In this document: in pieces, positions 8,798-18,058 of the stretch
How positions within the stretch are numbered: position 1 is the stretch's first letter
Layout of the letters: each line of letters starts with the position of its first letter
Assembly (NCBI GenBank): GCA_016869555.1
Contig: VGDY01000001.1
Location: 1-64,000, forward strand
Source of the DNA: Alphaproteobacteria bacterium
GTDB taxonomy: Bacteria > Pseudomonadota > Alphaproteobacteria > Rhizobiales > Beijerinckiaceae
DNA length: 64,000 nt
Reading direction: 5' to 3'
Notes under the pieces: generated by a model
Seen by the model: the letters and a program-made list of their open reading frames with translations, nothing else
What the model was told of the DNA's origin: nothing
Databases searched by the model: none
Program-made: the position numbers and the translations under genes

Positions 8798-9616
8798 TCA
8801 CGGCGCATCCTCGCCCGCATCCCGCGGTCCCGGCGCCGGGGTGAGCGGTCCACCGCGGTCGAAGAGCCTGTGCCGGCGGCGTTTGAACAGCGGCGTCAGC
8901 ACGAGACCGGCCGCAATCCCGCCGACATGGGCCATCCAGGCGACCGCGCCGCCCTCGCCCATCGAGGCGTTGATGAGCTGCATCACAATCCAGGCGCCGA
9001 CGAACAGCCAGCCGGAGGCGACGAAGGAGAACAGCGGCGCCCGCAGCCCCAGGATCGACTTCAGGCGCGTCCCCGAGAGCCAGGCGCCGAGCCAGATCGG
9101 CGCGAGCGCCAGGGAGAGCGGCGGAAAGATTCCCGCGACCGTCGCGCGCGGATGAAGCAGCAGAAAGGCGGCGCAGACGCCCGAGATCGCGCCGGACGCG
9201 CCGATCAGCGGCGTGATCGAATGCGGCGTGGCGTAAATATAGAACACGCCGGAGGCGACGCCGCAGGAAAGGTAGAACAGCAGATAGTGGAGCGAACCCA
9301 TCGCGTCTTCGACATTGTCGCCGAAGACATAGAGGAACAGCATGTTCGAGCCGAGGTGCACCAGAGACGAGTGAAAGAACAGCGCGGTGACGAGCGTGGC
9401 CGCCGCCGGCGGTCCGACGATCCAGTCGGCGAGCTCGGCTTCGCCAAAGAGCACGCGCGGGATGATCGCGAAGCCGCGGACGACGGTCAGCGGATCGCCG
9501 AACAGTTCGCTCTGCACGACAAGGAAGACGATGACGTTGAGCGCGATCAGCGTCCAATTCACGATCGGCCGGCGCAAATAACGCAACGGCGCGTCGTCAT
9601 AGATCGGCATCACCAT
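8798..9616 (-). CDS. Rhomboid-family intramembrane serine protease
   Basis: Polytopic membrane protein of 272 aa expected to cut substrates within their transmembrane segments. The catalytic serine lies in GASGAISG (about residue 145) and the partner histidine in AHVGGIAAG; the upstream HLGSNMLFLYVFGDNVED is the conserved rhomboid L1/TM2 region. Six hydrophobic segments are visible, with a basic, proline-rich cytoplasmic tail. AAGGAG lies eight bases before the ATG at 9616; an ATG two codons later is an alternative. Physiological substrates cannot be inferred from the neighbours. Confidence 0.93.
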   Translation of the reverse strand: MVMPIYDDAPLRYLRRPIVNWTLIALNVIVFLVVQSELFGDPLTVVRGFAIIPRVLFGEAELADWIVGPPAAATLVTALFFHSSLVHLGSNMLFLYVFGDNVEDAMGSLHYLLFYLSCGVASGVFYIYATPHSITPLIGASGAISGVCAAFLLLHPRATVAGIFPPLSLALAPIWLGAWLSGTRLKSILGLRAPLFSFVASGWLFVGAWIVMQLINASMGEGGAVAWMAHVGGIAAGLVLTPLFKRRRHRLFDRGGPLTPAPGPRDAGEDAP

Positions 9617-9672
9617 CGGCTAAGCTCCTTGTCGATCGCAAGCCTAACATATGGCGACGCCCAGACGCGGCG

Positions 9673-11100
9673 TCACGGGCGGACGAACCGGCGCCCGAAC
9701 CAAGTCGCGACGAGATCGCCCAGCCCGGCGATGTCGAAGGCCACGGTCAACAGCCCGTAGACGGAAGCGCCGACCAGGATTTGCGCGATCAGCGTGAGAG
9801 CGCCGGGCGTCATTTCGCGCAGAGGCGTCAGCGCCAGCGACATCGCGCCCGTCGCCACGAGCGCCGCGAACATGTCCCAGAACGACGGCCAGACCGGCTG
9901 CGTGCGCAGCGCGAAATAGACCGTCGCGACAAGCGCCGCGACATAGGCGCCGGCCTGCGCGATAGCGAGATTGGAGGCGTCCTCGCCCCACGGCAGGATG
10001 AAGAGCAGCGCGAGGCCAAAGGCGACAGCGGCAAGCGCCGCGACGATGAGCGGCGTCGTCTTCTTTTCGATCTGAAACACCGGATTGACGCCAAATAGGA
10101 TGACGCCCATCGCGAACAGTCCCGTCAGCAGCAGGCCGAGATAATGACCGAACGGACCGCGATATTGGGCGGGCACGATCAGCGTTTCGATCGAGGGCAT
10201 GACGAACCAGAGTCCGGCGCAGGCCGGCAGCAGAAAGGCGACGACGATCCCGAGATTGCGCGCGACCTGCTCTTTCGCGCGATCGGCGCCATGTCGCTCA
10301 TGCGCGGCGACGGCGATCTGAAACAACAGCACGTCGAGCGCGGAGCCGAGCGCCTGCACCGCGCGCACGCCGAGATCATAGGCGAGCGCGAACTGGCCGG
10401 TCTCGGCGAAACCGAACACGCTGGCGACGATGGAGCGCGCGGCGAGCGGCATCGCCTGATAGAGAAGATGCGCGGCGACGATCGGCGCGCTATAGGCGGC
10501 GAGCGCGCGCGCATTCTGACTCGAGGCGGCGCGGATGTCGGCGCCCGGATCGAGCAGCGCGCCACGCCCGAGAACGACCGTGCCGAACAGGCTTGCGACG
10601 CCGCCGGCAAGGGCGATGGCGGCGGACTGAAAAATGAAGGCGCCGCCGCCGATAAAAACCAGCGCCAGCGCATTTTTTGCGAGCATCAGCCGCACATAGG
10701 CGCGGTCGTGAAAGCGCGCGCGCACCAGCGCCGTGCAATAGTCGAACAATCCGTTGGCGACCGCGGTCAGCAAGGCGAGCAGAATAAGGTTGGTTTCGAA
10801 ATCGAGCGGCGGGCCGACGAGCGCGTAAATCCCTGTCGCCGTTCCAAGGAACAGCGTGACGGCGATGAAGGACGCATCGAGAGTCGAGCGCACGACCGGC
10901 TCCTTGTCGCGCGTGCGCTTCGAATAAAAGCGCGTCGCCGACAGGCGCAGCCAGTCATAGAGCGCGGTCTGCACGACGACCGCGATGGAGAAGGCGAGCG
11001 CGAAACGGCCGAATTCTTCGGGGCCGAGAAATTTCGCGACCGTCAGCCCGATAACGAAATTGACGATCGTATTGGCGAGAAAGGCGAGAAGAACGTTCAC
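9673..11100 (-). CDS. Polysaccharide/lipid-linked sugar flippase (Wzx/MATE-like)
   Basis: A 475 aa integral membrane protein with about 12-14 hydrophobic segments and the family N-terminus (ANTIVNFVIGLTVAKFLGPEEFGRFALA) typical of polysaccharide biosynthesis flippases of the MOP superfamily. The GTG start directly abuts the ileS TAA, so it is probably co-transcribed with ileS. It would translocate undecaprenyl- or lipid-linked repeat units. No glycosyltransferases lie beside it, so its substrate is open. Confidence 0.8.
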   Translation of the reverse strand: MNVLLAFLANTIVNFVIGLTVAKFLGPEEFGRFALAFSIAVVVQTALYDWLRLSATRFYSKRTRDKEPVVRSTLDASFIAVTLFLGTATGIYALVGPPLDFETNLILLALLTAVANGLFDYCTALVRARFHDRAYVRLMLAKNALALVFIGGGAFIFQSAAIALAGGVASLFGTVVLGRGALLDPGADIRAASSQNARALAAYSAPIVAAHLLYQAMPLAARSIVASVFGFAETGQFALAYDLGVRAVQALGSALDVLLFQIAVAAHERHGADRAKEQVARNLGIVVAFLLPACAGLWFVMPSIETLIVPAQYRGPFGHYLGLLLTGLFAMGVILFGVNPVFQIEKKTTPLIVAALAAVAFGLALLFILPWGEDASNLAIAQAGAYVAALVATVYFALRTQPVWPSFWDMFAALVATGAMSLALTPLREMTPGALTLIAQILVGASVYGLLTVAFDIAGLGDLVATWFGRRFVRP

Positions 11101-14100
11101 TTAAGAGCCTGCCCCGCTCCAGCGCCCCAGCGCGACAAGTTCGCGTAACGCCAGCGCGTCGCGCGGCGTCACGTCGGGATAATCCGGATCCGCCGTCGCC
11201 GGATCGAAATATTTCCAAGAGCGGGCGCATTTGACTCCCGGCGCGCGTTGCGTAACCACCGCGACGCCCGGCGCTTCCGGCAGGCGGAACGCCTCCGCCG
11301 GGCCGTCTCCGGCCACAATACGAATGTCGGATGCGATGCAGATTTCCGCGAAATCGACGCCTGCCAACGCCGCGCGCAATGACTCATCGGCGACGTAAAC
11401 GATCGGCGCCGCCTCCAGCGAAGAGCCGATGCGCTTTTGCGCGCGCTCGATTTCGAGCGCGCCGGTGACGACCGAGCGGATTTTACGAATCTTCTCCCAT
11501 TTCGCGGCAAGCGCGTCGTCGCGCCATGCGTCGGGAATGGCGGGAAAATGCTCCAGATGCACGGAGAGCGCATTCGGATAGCGCGCGAGCCACGCCTCCT
11601 CCGCGGTGAAGACGAGAATCGGCGCGAGCCATGCCGTGACGCTGCGGAAAATCCGGTCGATGGTCGCGAGCGCCGCCTTGCGTTTGACGCTCGACGGCGG
11701 ATCGCAATAGAGCGCGTCCTTGCGCACGTCGAAATAGAAGGCCGAAAGCTCGCTCGTCATGAAATGCGTGAGCAACGCGACGACGCGCTTATAGTCATAG
11801 GCCGCATAGGATGCTCGGATCGACTCGTCGAGCTGATGCAGACGTTGCAGCATGAGGCGTTCGAGCTCTCCCGCCTCGCGCATCGCCGAATCGTCGTTTG
11901 GCTGATAATGCTCCAGAGCGCCGATCATCCAGCGCAGCGTGTTACGCAGCTTGCGATAAAGCTCGACGAAGGTTTTCAGGATTTCCGGCCCGACGCGCAG
12001 ATCGTCGGCGTAATCCGACGCCGCGACCCAGAGCCGCATGATGTCGGCGCCGGAATCGGCGATGATTTTTTGCGGCGCCACGACATTGCCGAGCGACTTC
12101 GACATTTTGCGCCCGCGCTCATCGAGCACGAAGCCATGCGTCAGCACGGAATCGTAGGGCGCGCGGCCGCGCGTGCCGCAGCTTTCGAGCAGCGAGGAAT
12201 GAAACCAGCCGCGATGCTGGTCGGAGCCTTCGAGATACATGATCTCGTCTTCGCCGCCGTCGCGCTTGCGGCGGATGCCGGCGAGCATCGGGAAATGAAC
12301 GGGGTCTTCGAGCGTGAAGGCGTGGGTTGAGCCTGAATCGAACCATACGTCGAGAACGTCGGCGATTTTCTCGTAATCCGCCGCGTCGTAATCGGGCGAC
12401 AGAAAGCGCTCGGCGGCGTTCGCCTCATACCAGGCGTCGGCGCCTTCCTTCTCGAAGGCGTCGATGATGCGGGCGTTGACGCGCGCGTCGACCAGCGGCT
12501 CATGCGTCCCCTTCCTGACGAAGACCGCGATCGGCACGCCCCAGGCGCGCTGGCGCGACACAACCCAGTCGGGACGATTGGCGATCATGCCGCGAATGCG
12601 GTTCTCTCCCGCCGCCGGCGTCCATTGCGTGCGCGCGATTTCCTCGAGCGCGATCTCGCGCAGGGTCGGCGCATTGCCCACCTCCCCCTTGAGGGGGGAG
12701 GTCGCGTCGCGCAGCGACGCGGGAGGGGGTGACGATTCCGATCCCGCGCTGTGTTCACCCCACCCCGCGCCTTCGGCGCGACCCTCCCCCTCAAGGGGAG
12801 GGTGGGAGAGCGGTTTATCCATCGCGATGAACCCGGACGCGATGGGTTTATCCATCGCGATGAACCATTGCGGCGTATTGCGGAAAATCACCGGCTTCTT
12901 CGAGCGCCATGAATGCGGATATTGATGCTTCAATTTTCCGCGCGCGATCAGATTGCCGGCCTGAACCAGCGCGGCGATCACCGCTTCATTGGCGTCGCCC
13001 TTGTCGCCCTTGTCGGTGATGACGCGCTTGCCTTCAAAGCCCGGCGCGTCCTTCGTGTAGAAGCCGTCCTCGTCGACTGTGTAAGGAATGCGCGTATCGA
13101 TCCCGCGCGCCTGCAACTCGCGCGCGTTCGACATCCAAATGTCGAAGTCCTCGCGGCCATGGCCGGGTGCCGTATGCACAAAGCCCGTGCCGGTATCGTC
13201 GGTGACATGCTCGCCGTCGAAGAGCGGCACGTCGAAATCGTAGCCAAGATGCGCAAGCGGATGCGCGCAGATCAATTCGTCGAGCATCGCGGCGGGCACG
13301 TCGTGCAAACGCTCATAGCCATCGACCTTCGCCGCCTTGAACGCCTCGCTCGCAAGCTTGTCGGCGATGACGAAGGTTGCGCCCGGAAGCGCCCAGTTGC
13401 CTGCGGGCGCATGGGTGACGTGATAGAGGCCGTAGTCGATCTTCGAGGAGAAGGAGATCGCGCGATTGCCGGGAAGCGTCCAGGGCGTCGTCGTCCAGAT
13501 GACGATGCGCGCGTCGCTCAGTTCGCCCTCGGCGCCCCGCGGGATCGGAAACGCCACCCATACCTGGTCGCTCGTATAATCCTCATATTCGACTTCGGCT
13601 TCGGCGAGCGCAGTCTTTTCGACGACGCTCCACATCACCGGCTTCGAGCCGCGATAGAGCAGGCCGTTCGCGGCGAATTTCATGATCTCGCGCGCGATCG
13701 TCGCTTCCGCCGGAAAAGCCATCGTCGAATAGGGATGGTCCCATGCGCCGGCGACGCCCAGACGCTTGAACTCCTCGCGCTGCACGGAAAGCCAATGTTC
13801 GGCATAGGCGCGGCATTCGCGCCGGAAAGCGATCATCGCCTCGGGATGGGAAAAATCGGGCTTCTGCTTTCCCAAGGCGCGATAATTCTCCTCCTCGATC
13901 TTCCATTCGATCGGCAGGCCGTGGCAGTCCCAGCCCGGCACATAGACGCAATCCTTGCCGGTCATGCGCTGGCTGCGCGTCACCAGATCCTTGAGGATTT
14001 TATTCAGCGCATGGCCGATATGAATATTGCCGTTGGCGTAGGGCGGCCCGTCATGCAGCGTGAATTTCGGCCGGCCGGCGGCGGCCTCGCGCATTTTCTG

Positions 14101-14235
14101 CTCTAAGCCGATCGCCTCCCAGCGCTTGAGGAATTCCGGCTCGCGCTGCGGCAGGCCGGCGCGCATGGGAAAATCCGTGACCGGCAGATAGAGGCTCTTG
14201 GAATAATCCGGCCCCTTGGGGCTGTCGTCGTTCAT
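11101..14235 (-). CDS. ileS: Isoleucyl-tRNA synthetase with an inserted palindromic-repeat peptide
   Basis: Class I aminoacyl-tRNA synthetase charging tRNA-Ile. It shows the HIGH box in [15 protein letters not shown], the editing domain ([14 protein letters not shown]), and KMSKS in [10 protein letters not shown]. At 1044 aa it exceeds the usual 930-1000. The excess is an insertion of about 55 residues between MDKPIASG and [10 protein letters not shown], rich in P, G, S and E ([17 protein letters not shown]...SPLKGEVG). It is encoded by an in-frame palindromic repeat and a partial duplication of FIAMDKP. The gene is otherwise intact, so the product is probably functional with a surface loop. 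Confidence 0.97.
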   Translation of the reverse strand: MNDDSPKGPDYSKSLYLPVTDFPMRAGLPQREPEFLKRWEAIGLEQKMREAAAGRPKFTLHDGPPYANGNIHIGHALNKILKDLVTRSQRMTGKDCVYVPGWDCHGLPIEWKIEEENYRALGKQKPDFSHPEAMIAFRRECRAYAEHWLSVQREEFKRLGVAGAWDHPYSTMAFPAEATIAREIMKFAANGLLYRGSKPVMWSVVEKTALAEAEVEYEDYTSDQVWVAFPIPRGAEGELSDARIVIWTTTPWTLPGNRAISFSSKIDYGLYHVTHAPAGNWALPGATFVIADKLASEAFKAAKVDGYERLHDVPAAMLDELICAHPLAHLGYDFDVPLFDGEHVTDDTGTGFVHTAPGHGREDFDIWMSNARELQARGIDTRIPYTVDEDGFYTKDAPGFEGKRVITDKGDKGDANEAVIAALVQAGNLIARGKLKHQYPHSWRSKKPVIFRNTPQWFIAMDKPIASGFIAMDKPLSHPPLEGEGRAEGAGWGEHSAGSESSPPPASLRDATSPLKGEVGNAPTLREIALEEIARTQWTPAAGENRIRGMIANRPDWVVSRQRAWGVPIAVFVRKGTHEPLVDARVNARIIDAFEKEGADAWYEANAAERFLSPDYDAADYEKIADVLDVWFDSGSTHAFTLEDPVHFPMLAGIRRKRDGGEDEIMYLEGSDQHRGWFHSSLLESCGTRGRAPYDSVLTHGFVLDERGRKMSKSLGNVVAPQKIIADSGADIMRLWVAASDYADDLRVGPEILKTFVELYRKLRNTLRWMIGALEHYQPNDDSAMREAGELERLMLQRLHQLDESIRASYAAYDYKRVVALLTHFMTSELSAFYFDVRKDALYCDPPSSVKRKAALATIDRIFRSVTAWLAPILVFTAEEAWLARYPNALSVHLEHFPAIPDAWRDDALAAKWEKIRKIRSVVTGALEIERAQKRIGSSLEAAPIVYVADESLRAALAGVDFAEICIASDIRIVAGDGPAEAFRLPEAPGVAVVTQRAPGVKCARSWKYFDPATADPDYPDVTPRDALALRELVALGRWSGAGS
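12678..12808. repeat. Bipartite palindromic repeat element inserted inside ileS
   Basis: Two hairpin-forming halves: CCTCCCCCTTGAGGGGGGAG plus GCGTCGCGCAGCGACGC on the left, and CGCGCCTTCGGCGCG plus CCCTCCCCCTCAAGGGGAGGG on the right, separated by about 30 nt. This composition is typical of dispersed palindromic elements that normally lie between genes in alphaproteobacteria. Here it is in frame without stop codons and adds a low-complexity peptide to IleRS. Confidence 0.85.
12812..12866. repeat. Direct duplication next to the palindromic insertion in ileS
   Basis: A 22-bp segment containing TTTATCCATCGCGATGAA occurs at 12812-12833 and again at 12845-12866, offset by 33 bp (11 codons), so FIAMDKP is encoded twice. 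It abuts the palindromic element and may be the target-site duplication or a replication-slippage scar from its insertion. Confidence 0.8.
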
Positions 14236-14450
14236 TGTCGTGAAAACCGCCTCAAGCGACGCCGCGCGCCATAACCTCAGCCGCCGCCGCGCTCATTAGA
14301 AGATTTCTAGGAAGAGCGCCAATCGCGCCGCGCCCGGTCCTCGCGCGAGCCTTTAGCTCCAAGCGCGAGCCGGGCCGGTAATTCGACGGGCGGTCAGGAA
14401 ACGCATCCGCTCCTCATTAGCAGCGCAAACCTGACCGGAAAAGAGGCCAA

Positions 14451-14726
14451 TCAACGGGGGCGTCTAAGTCCCAGCAGGCCGGCCAGAAAAGCGAGGCCGC
14501 CCGCCACGACGGCGATGACGAGCAACACCAGAAACGCCCCGGACAGCAGCGTAAAGCCGATGAACAGAAACAGCAGCAGCGCCGCGGTGACCATCAGGCT
14601 CTGCCATGGCGACAGCTTGACGACCTTGACCCGGTCGGCGCGCCCGGTCGCGACCCAGATGCGGGAGGCGTCGGTCTCCTCCCCCGGTAGAATGATTTCG
14701 ACCCGTCCCTTGGGCTCTTCGGTCAT
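14451..14726 (-). CDS. Small hypothetical membrane protein
   Basis: A 91 aa protein with a polar N-terminus (MTEEPKGRVEIILPGEETD) and two strongly hydrophobic segments (LMVTAALLLFLFIGFTLLSGAFLVLLVIAVVAGGLAFLAGLLG), ending LGLRRPR. Acidic-start and basic-end topology suggests both termini may be cytoplasmic. It lies alone between ileS and ribF on the same strand. I do not recognise a named family; small two-helix proteins of this shape are common in Hyphomicrobiales. Confidence 0.7.
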   Translation of the reverse strand: MTEEPKGRVEIILPGEETDASRIWVATGRADRVKVVKLSPWQSLMVTAALLLFLFIGFTLLSGAFLVLLVIAVVAGGLAFLAGLLGLRRPR

Positions 14727-14791
14727 GGCGCTTTCCCTCCCGTCGAGGATGATGTCTCCAAGCTAGATCGGCCGCCGATCATGGCAACAGA

Positions 14792-15763
14792 TCATGGTCT
14801 CGACCCGGCCGCGCCGCTTTCGGCCAGTATTTTGCGCGCCTCTTCGACGTCGACGCGCATTCTTTCGACGAGCGCCTCGACGCTGTCGAATTTCGCTTCG
14901 GCCCGTATAAAGCCGTAGAAAGCGACTTCCACCTCCTTGCCGTAAAGATCGCCGTCGAAATCGAAGACGAAGACTTCGAGCAGCGGCGCGCCATTGTCAA
15001 AGGTCGGCCGCCGGCCGAAGCTCGCGACGCCCTGATGAATCATCCCCTCGATCTCGATCGTCACGGCGTAAATCCCGTGCTTGAGCCGATTGGCGGGATC
15101 GAGGGCGATGTTCGCGGTGGGAAAGCCCAGTTCGCGCCCGCGCTTGTCGCCGTGACGCACCACGCCACGAATGAAATAGGGATGGCCGAGAAGGCGGCGC
15201 GCCAATGCCGCGTCGCCCCGTTCGAGCGCTTCCCGCGTCGCCGTCGAGGAAACGGCCTCTAAGCTGCCCTCCTCGTCCTGGGTGATGCGGTCGACGATTT
15301 CGACGATCATCCCCAGCCGCTCGCCTTCCGCGCGCAGGAACTCCGGTCCGCCCTCGCGGCCGGCGCCGAAGCGGAAGTCATAGCCGGCGACGACGGCCGA
15401 AAGCCGCAGGCGCTCGTGCAGGATTTTCTCGGTGAAGATTCGCGCCGGACTTTGCGCGAAGTCTTTGTCGAAGGTGAGCACGATCATGCCGTCGAGACCG
15501 AGGCGCGCCGCCTGCGCCGCTTTGGCGTCGGGCGGCGTTAGGCGAAAAATCACGGTCTCGCCAGCGAAGACATCCGCCGGATGCGGCTCGAAGGTCAGGA
15601 GAATGCAGGGGCGCGAGAGTTTTGCGGCGAGCGCCTGGGCGCGAGCGATGACGCCGCGGTGGCCCCTGTGCAGCCCGTCGAAATTGCCGATCGCCGCGAC
15701 GGCGCCTTCGAGGCCAGGCGGCGGCGCTTGCGGGTCGCGCGCGACGATGAAGGACGAGGACAA
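14792..15763 (-). CDS. ribF: Bifunctional riboflavin kinase / FMN adenylyltransferase
   Basis: Converts riboflavin to FMN and then FAD. The N-terminal nucleotidyltransferase domain has GNFDGLHRGHRGVI (HxGH-like motif, residues 27-40) and AVVAGYDFRFGAGREGG. The C-terminal kinase domain has FIRGVVRHGDKRGRELGFPTANI and GIYAVTIEIEG...GVASFGRRPTFDNG. Length 323 aa is normal. It follows the MaoC gene by 16 nt in the same direction. Confidence 0.97.
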   Translation of the reverse strand: MSSSFIVARDPQAPPPGLEGAVAAIGNFDGLHRGHRGVIARAQALAAKLSRPCILLTFEPHPADVFAGETVIFRLTPPDAKAAQAARLGLDGMIVLTFDKDFAQSPARIFTEKILHERLRLSAVVAGYDFRFGAGREGGPEFLRAEGERLGMIVEIVDRITQDEEGSLEAVSSTATREALERGDAALARRLLGHPYFIRGVVRHGDKRGRELGFPTANIALDPANRLKHGIYAVTIEIEGMIHQGVASFGRRPTFDNGAPLLEVFVFDFDGDLYGKEVEVAFYGFIRAEAKFDSVEALVERMRVDVEEARKILAESGAAGSRP

Positions 15764-15779
15764 GGCGCGGGCCGGAAAT

Positions 15780-16265
15780 TCAAGCCGAGGCCGGTTTTTC
15801 CTCCAAGGGCGCCGGCGCCGCGGCGCGGACGACTTGTTCGCGGCTCGGCACCATGACGAAGGCTTCGCCGTCGAGCACGACCTTGCCGTCGACCAGACAT
15901 TCGCATTTGAGCTTGGCGCGCCGGCCCTTTTCGATCAGCTCGACGACCTCGACGATGACGGTGATGACGTCGCCGATCTTGACCGGGGCGCGGAAATTCA
16001 GGGTCTGCGACAGATAGACGGCGCCGGGGCCGGGCAGATACATGCCGATGACCGTCGAAATCAGCGACGCCGTATAGAGTCCGTGGACGATGCGCTCGCC
16101 GAAGCGCGTCTTCGACGCGAAGTGATCGGAGAGATGAATCGGATTGCGGTCGCCGGAAAGATCGGCGAAGGCGATCACGTCGTCGTCCATCACCGCCTTC
16201 ATCAGCGTCTCGCGCATGCCGACGCTCAGATCTTCGAAATAATAGATTTTGAACGGCGTCGACAT
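15780..16265 (-). CDS. MaoC-like hot-dog acyl-CoA hydratase
   Basis: A 161 aa single hot-dog domain protein. FADLSGDRNPIHLSD carries the Asp/His hydratase pair of (R)-specific enoyl-CoA hydratases, followed by RIVHGLYTASLISTVIGMYLPGPG and the C-terminal strand-rich half. The likely reaction is hydration of trans-2-enoyl-CoA to (R)-3-hydroxyacyl-CoA, which in PHB-forming bacteria feeds polymer synthesis (PhaJ-like). The substrate is inferred from the motif only. It lies 62 nt downstream of the HAD gene. Confidence 0.88.
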   Translation of the reverse strand: MSTPFKIYYFEDLSVGMRETLMKAVMDDDVIAFADLSGDRNPIHLSDHFASKTRFGERIVHGLYTASLISTVIGMYLPGPGAVYLSQTLNFRAPVKIGDVITVIVEVVELIEKGRRAKLKCECLVDGKVVLDGEAFVMVPSREQVVRAAAPAPLEEKPASA

Positions 16266-16327
16266 GAAGGCACCGGAAGGTTGCGTGGCTGATCGTAACC
16301 GCAGGAACGAGGCCCGCGCAGCCCCTT

Positions 16328-17230
16328 TTACCAGAAAAGCTCGCGAGCCAAAGCCTTGGGACGCGCGCCGGCGCGGGCGAAAAGCGATTCGAGCGCCGCC
16401 TCGTCCAACGCGCCGCCTTCGGGGTGCAGTTCGTCGCGATGCACCCCATGGAGGACGAACAGGCAGTCGAACCCGGCGCGGCCGGCGCCGGCGAGATCGG
16501 TGAAGGCGCCGTCGCCGATCGCCAAAATCCGCGAAGGGTCGACATCGCCACGCAATTTCTGCAGCCGTTCCCTGGCCGCGGCGTAGATCGGCGCATGGGG
16601 CTTGCCGAAGGTCAGGACACGGCCGCCGATCGCCGCATAGCGCTCCGCCAGGGCGCCGGCGCAGTAGACGAGATCATTGCCGACCGCGACGACGATGTCG
16701 GGATTGGCGCAGAGCATCGTCAGGTCGCGCGCCTTCAGAATCGCGAGCTGTTCGTCGTAATCCGCGGGGGCTTCATTGCGCTCGTTGAGGAGGCCGGTGC
16801 AGACGACGTAATCGGCGGCTTCCGGTCCGACGCGCATCACGGGCGCGCCAAGACGACGCGCCGCTTCGCGGAACAGACCGTCGTCGCGCGAAGGTCCAAG
16901 GTGATAGACCGCCTGGCCGACGCGGGCGACGATTTCGCGCAGCGCAAGCTCCCCGGCCGATACGAGATCGTCGAAACAGTCCTGCGGAACGCCGAGGCCT
17001 AGAAGCTGGCGGCGGATCTCGTCGTCAGGCCGCGAGGCGTTGGTGATCAGCACCACGGACCCGCCCCTGGCGCGAAAGCGCTTCAGCGCCTCTGCCGCTT
17101 CCGGAAAGTGACGCCTTCCATCGATCAGCACCCCCCAGCCGTCGCAAAGGATCGCGTCATAGCCGGCGGCGAGTTCATGAAGTCCGGCGACGAAGGGAAC
17201 GCGGCTCCTCTCAGAGGCGCCCGACGTCAA
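16328..17230 (-). CDS. HAD-superfamily hydrolase of the TIGR01459/NagD-like class
   Basis: Predicted sugar- or nucleotide-phosphate phosphatase. HAD motif I is YDAILCDGWGVLIDG, motif II VVLITNASR, and motif III GKPHAPIYAAARERL with ILAIGDGAFTDLAGA as motif IV. The track ORF of 422 aa reads back into the carbonic anhydrase gene. I take a TTG at 17230 that overlaps the can stop (TTGA), giving 300 aa, the family's usual length; no ATG lies between the can stop and motif I. A GTG a few codons earlier is an alternative. Confidence 0.85.
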   Translation of the reverse strand: MTSGASERSRVPFVAGLHELAAGYDAILCDGWGVLIDGRRHFPEAAEALKRFRARGGSVVLITNASRPDDEIRRQLLGLGVPQDCFDDLVSAGELALREIVARVGQAVYHLGPSRDDGLFREAARRLGAPVMRVGPEAADYVVCTGLLNERNEAPADYDEQLAILKARDLTMLCANPDIVVAVGNDLVYCAGALAERYAAIGGRVLTFGKPHAPIYAAARERLQKLRGDVDPSRILAIGDGAFTDLAGAGRAGFDCLFVLHGVHRDELHPEGGALDEAALESLFARAGARPKALARELFW

Positions 17231-17943
17231 AAGCGCGCCTCGGCGAAAGCGGCGGCATGGGCCTGTTCGCACACGGGATTGAAGGCCCCGGTCGATTCGT
17301 CGAGCAGAAACAGACGCCCGTCCATGATTCGGAACAATGCGCCGTGCAGCTGCAGATGGCGGTGATGCTCGAGCACCTGGATCATTGGGAATGAGCGTAG
17401 ATTGCGCAACGTCAGTTTCACCGCCTCGAATTCGAGCCGCTCCACATAATGCCGGTCCCTGGGATTGGGGGGGACGCCCAGGCGATCGACCGCCGGACCA
17501 AGCATCTTGATCCAGTCGCCGATGAAGTCGCTGTGGCTCAGCCGAGGCGTATCGGGATCGGCCGCGATTTGGGCGTACGCTTGGACGCCGCCGCACTGGC
17601 CATGCCCCAGAACGACGATATCGGAGACTTTCAGCGCCATGACGGCGTATTCGAGCGCCGCCGACGCCCCGTGATAGTGATCGTCCGGCTCATAGGGCGG
17701 CACCAGCGCCGCGACGTTCCGCAGGACGAAAAGCTCGCCGGGCCCGGCGCTGAAAATCGCCTCCGGCGCGACGCGGGAATCGCAGCAGCTGATGACCATG
17801 GTTTTGGGCGTCTGCCCCTTGACCGACAATTCCTCGAATCGGCCGTGGTCGGCGAGAAACCGGCCGCTGACGAAGGATTCATAGCCCTCGATGAGCGCTG
17901 CCGGCAATGTGGGCGCGCCGGGCGACAGCTCCTGATCGGCCAT
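17227..17943 (-). CDS. can: Beta-class carbonic anhydrase
   Basis: Zinc enzyme interconverting CO2 and bicarbonate. The zinc and catalytic ligands are visible in VISCCDSRVAPEAIF (Cys, Asp-Arg dyad) and VVLGHGQCGGVQAY (His and Cys), with the active-site segment LFVLRNVAALVPPYEPD between them. The 238 aa length is typical. It overlaps the HAD gene by four bases. It may supply bicarbonate for carboxylases; that is general knowledge and nothing local specifies the partner. Confidence 0.97.
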   Translation of the reverse strand: MADQELSPGAPTLPAALIEGYESFVSGRFLADHGRFEELSVKGQTPKTMVISCCDSRVAPEAIFSAGPGELFVLRNVAALVPPYEPDDHYHGASAALEYAVMALKVSDIVVLGHGQCGGVQAYAQIAADPDTPRLSHSDFIGDWIKMLGPAVDRLGVPPNPRDRHYVERLEFEAVKLTLRNLRSFPMIQVLEHHRHLQLHGALFRIMDGRLFLLDESTGAFNPVCEQAHAAAFAEARF

Positions 17944-18058
17944 TTAATAACCTTCCCTCCTGCGCATCGCCCGGGCGGATGGCGGACACTGGGGTTATTG
18001 TGTAGATCACGCGGCGGGGTCAAGAGAAGGCCAGACCGTTCCGATACTGGAGTTTTGA

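Noticed and set aside
8678-9760. 360-aa plus-strand ORF over the rhomboid gene
   Set aside because: Arginine- and aspartate-rich antisense shadow; the reverse strand encodes a rhomboid with catalytic motifs.
10144-11148. 334-aa plus-strand ORF over the flippase gene
   Set aside because: Antisense frame without any recognisable motif; the opposite frame has a clear membrane-protein pattern.
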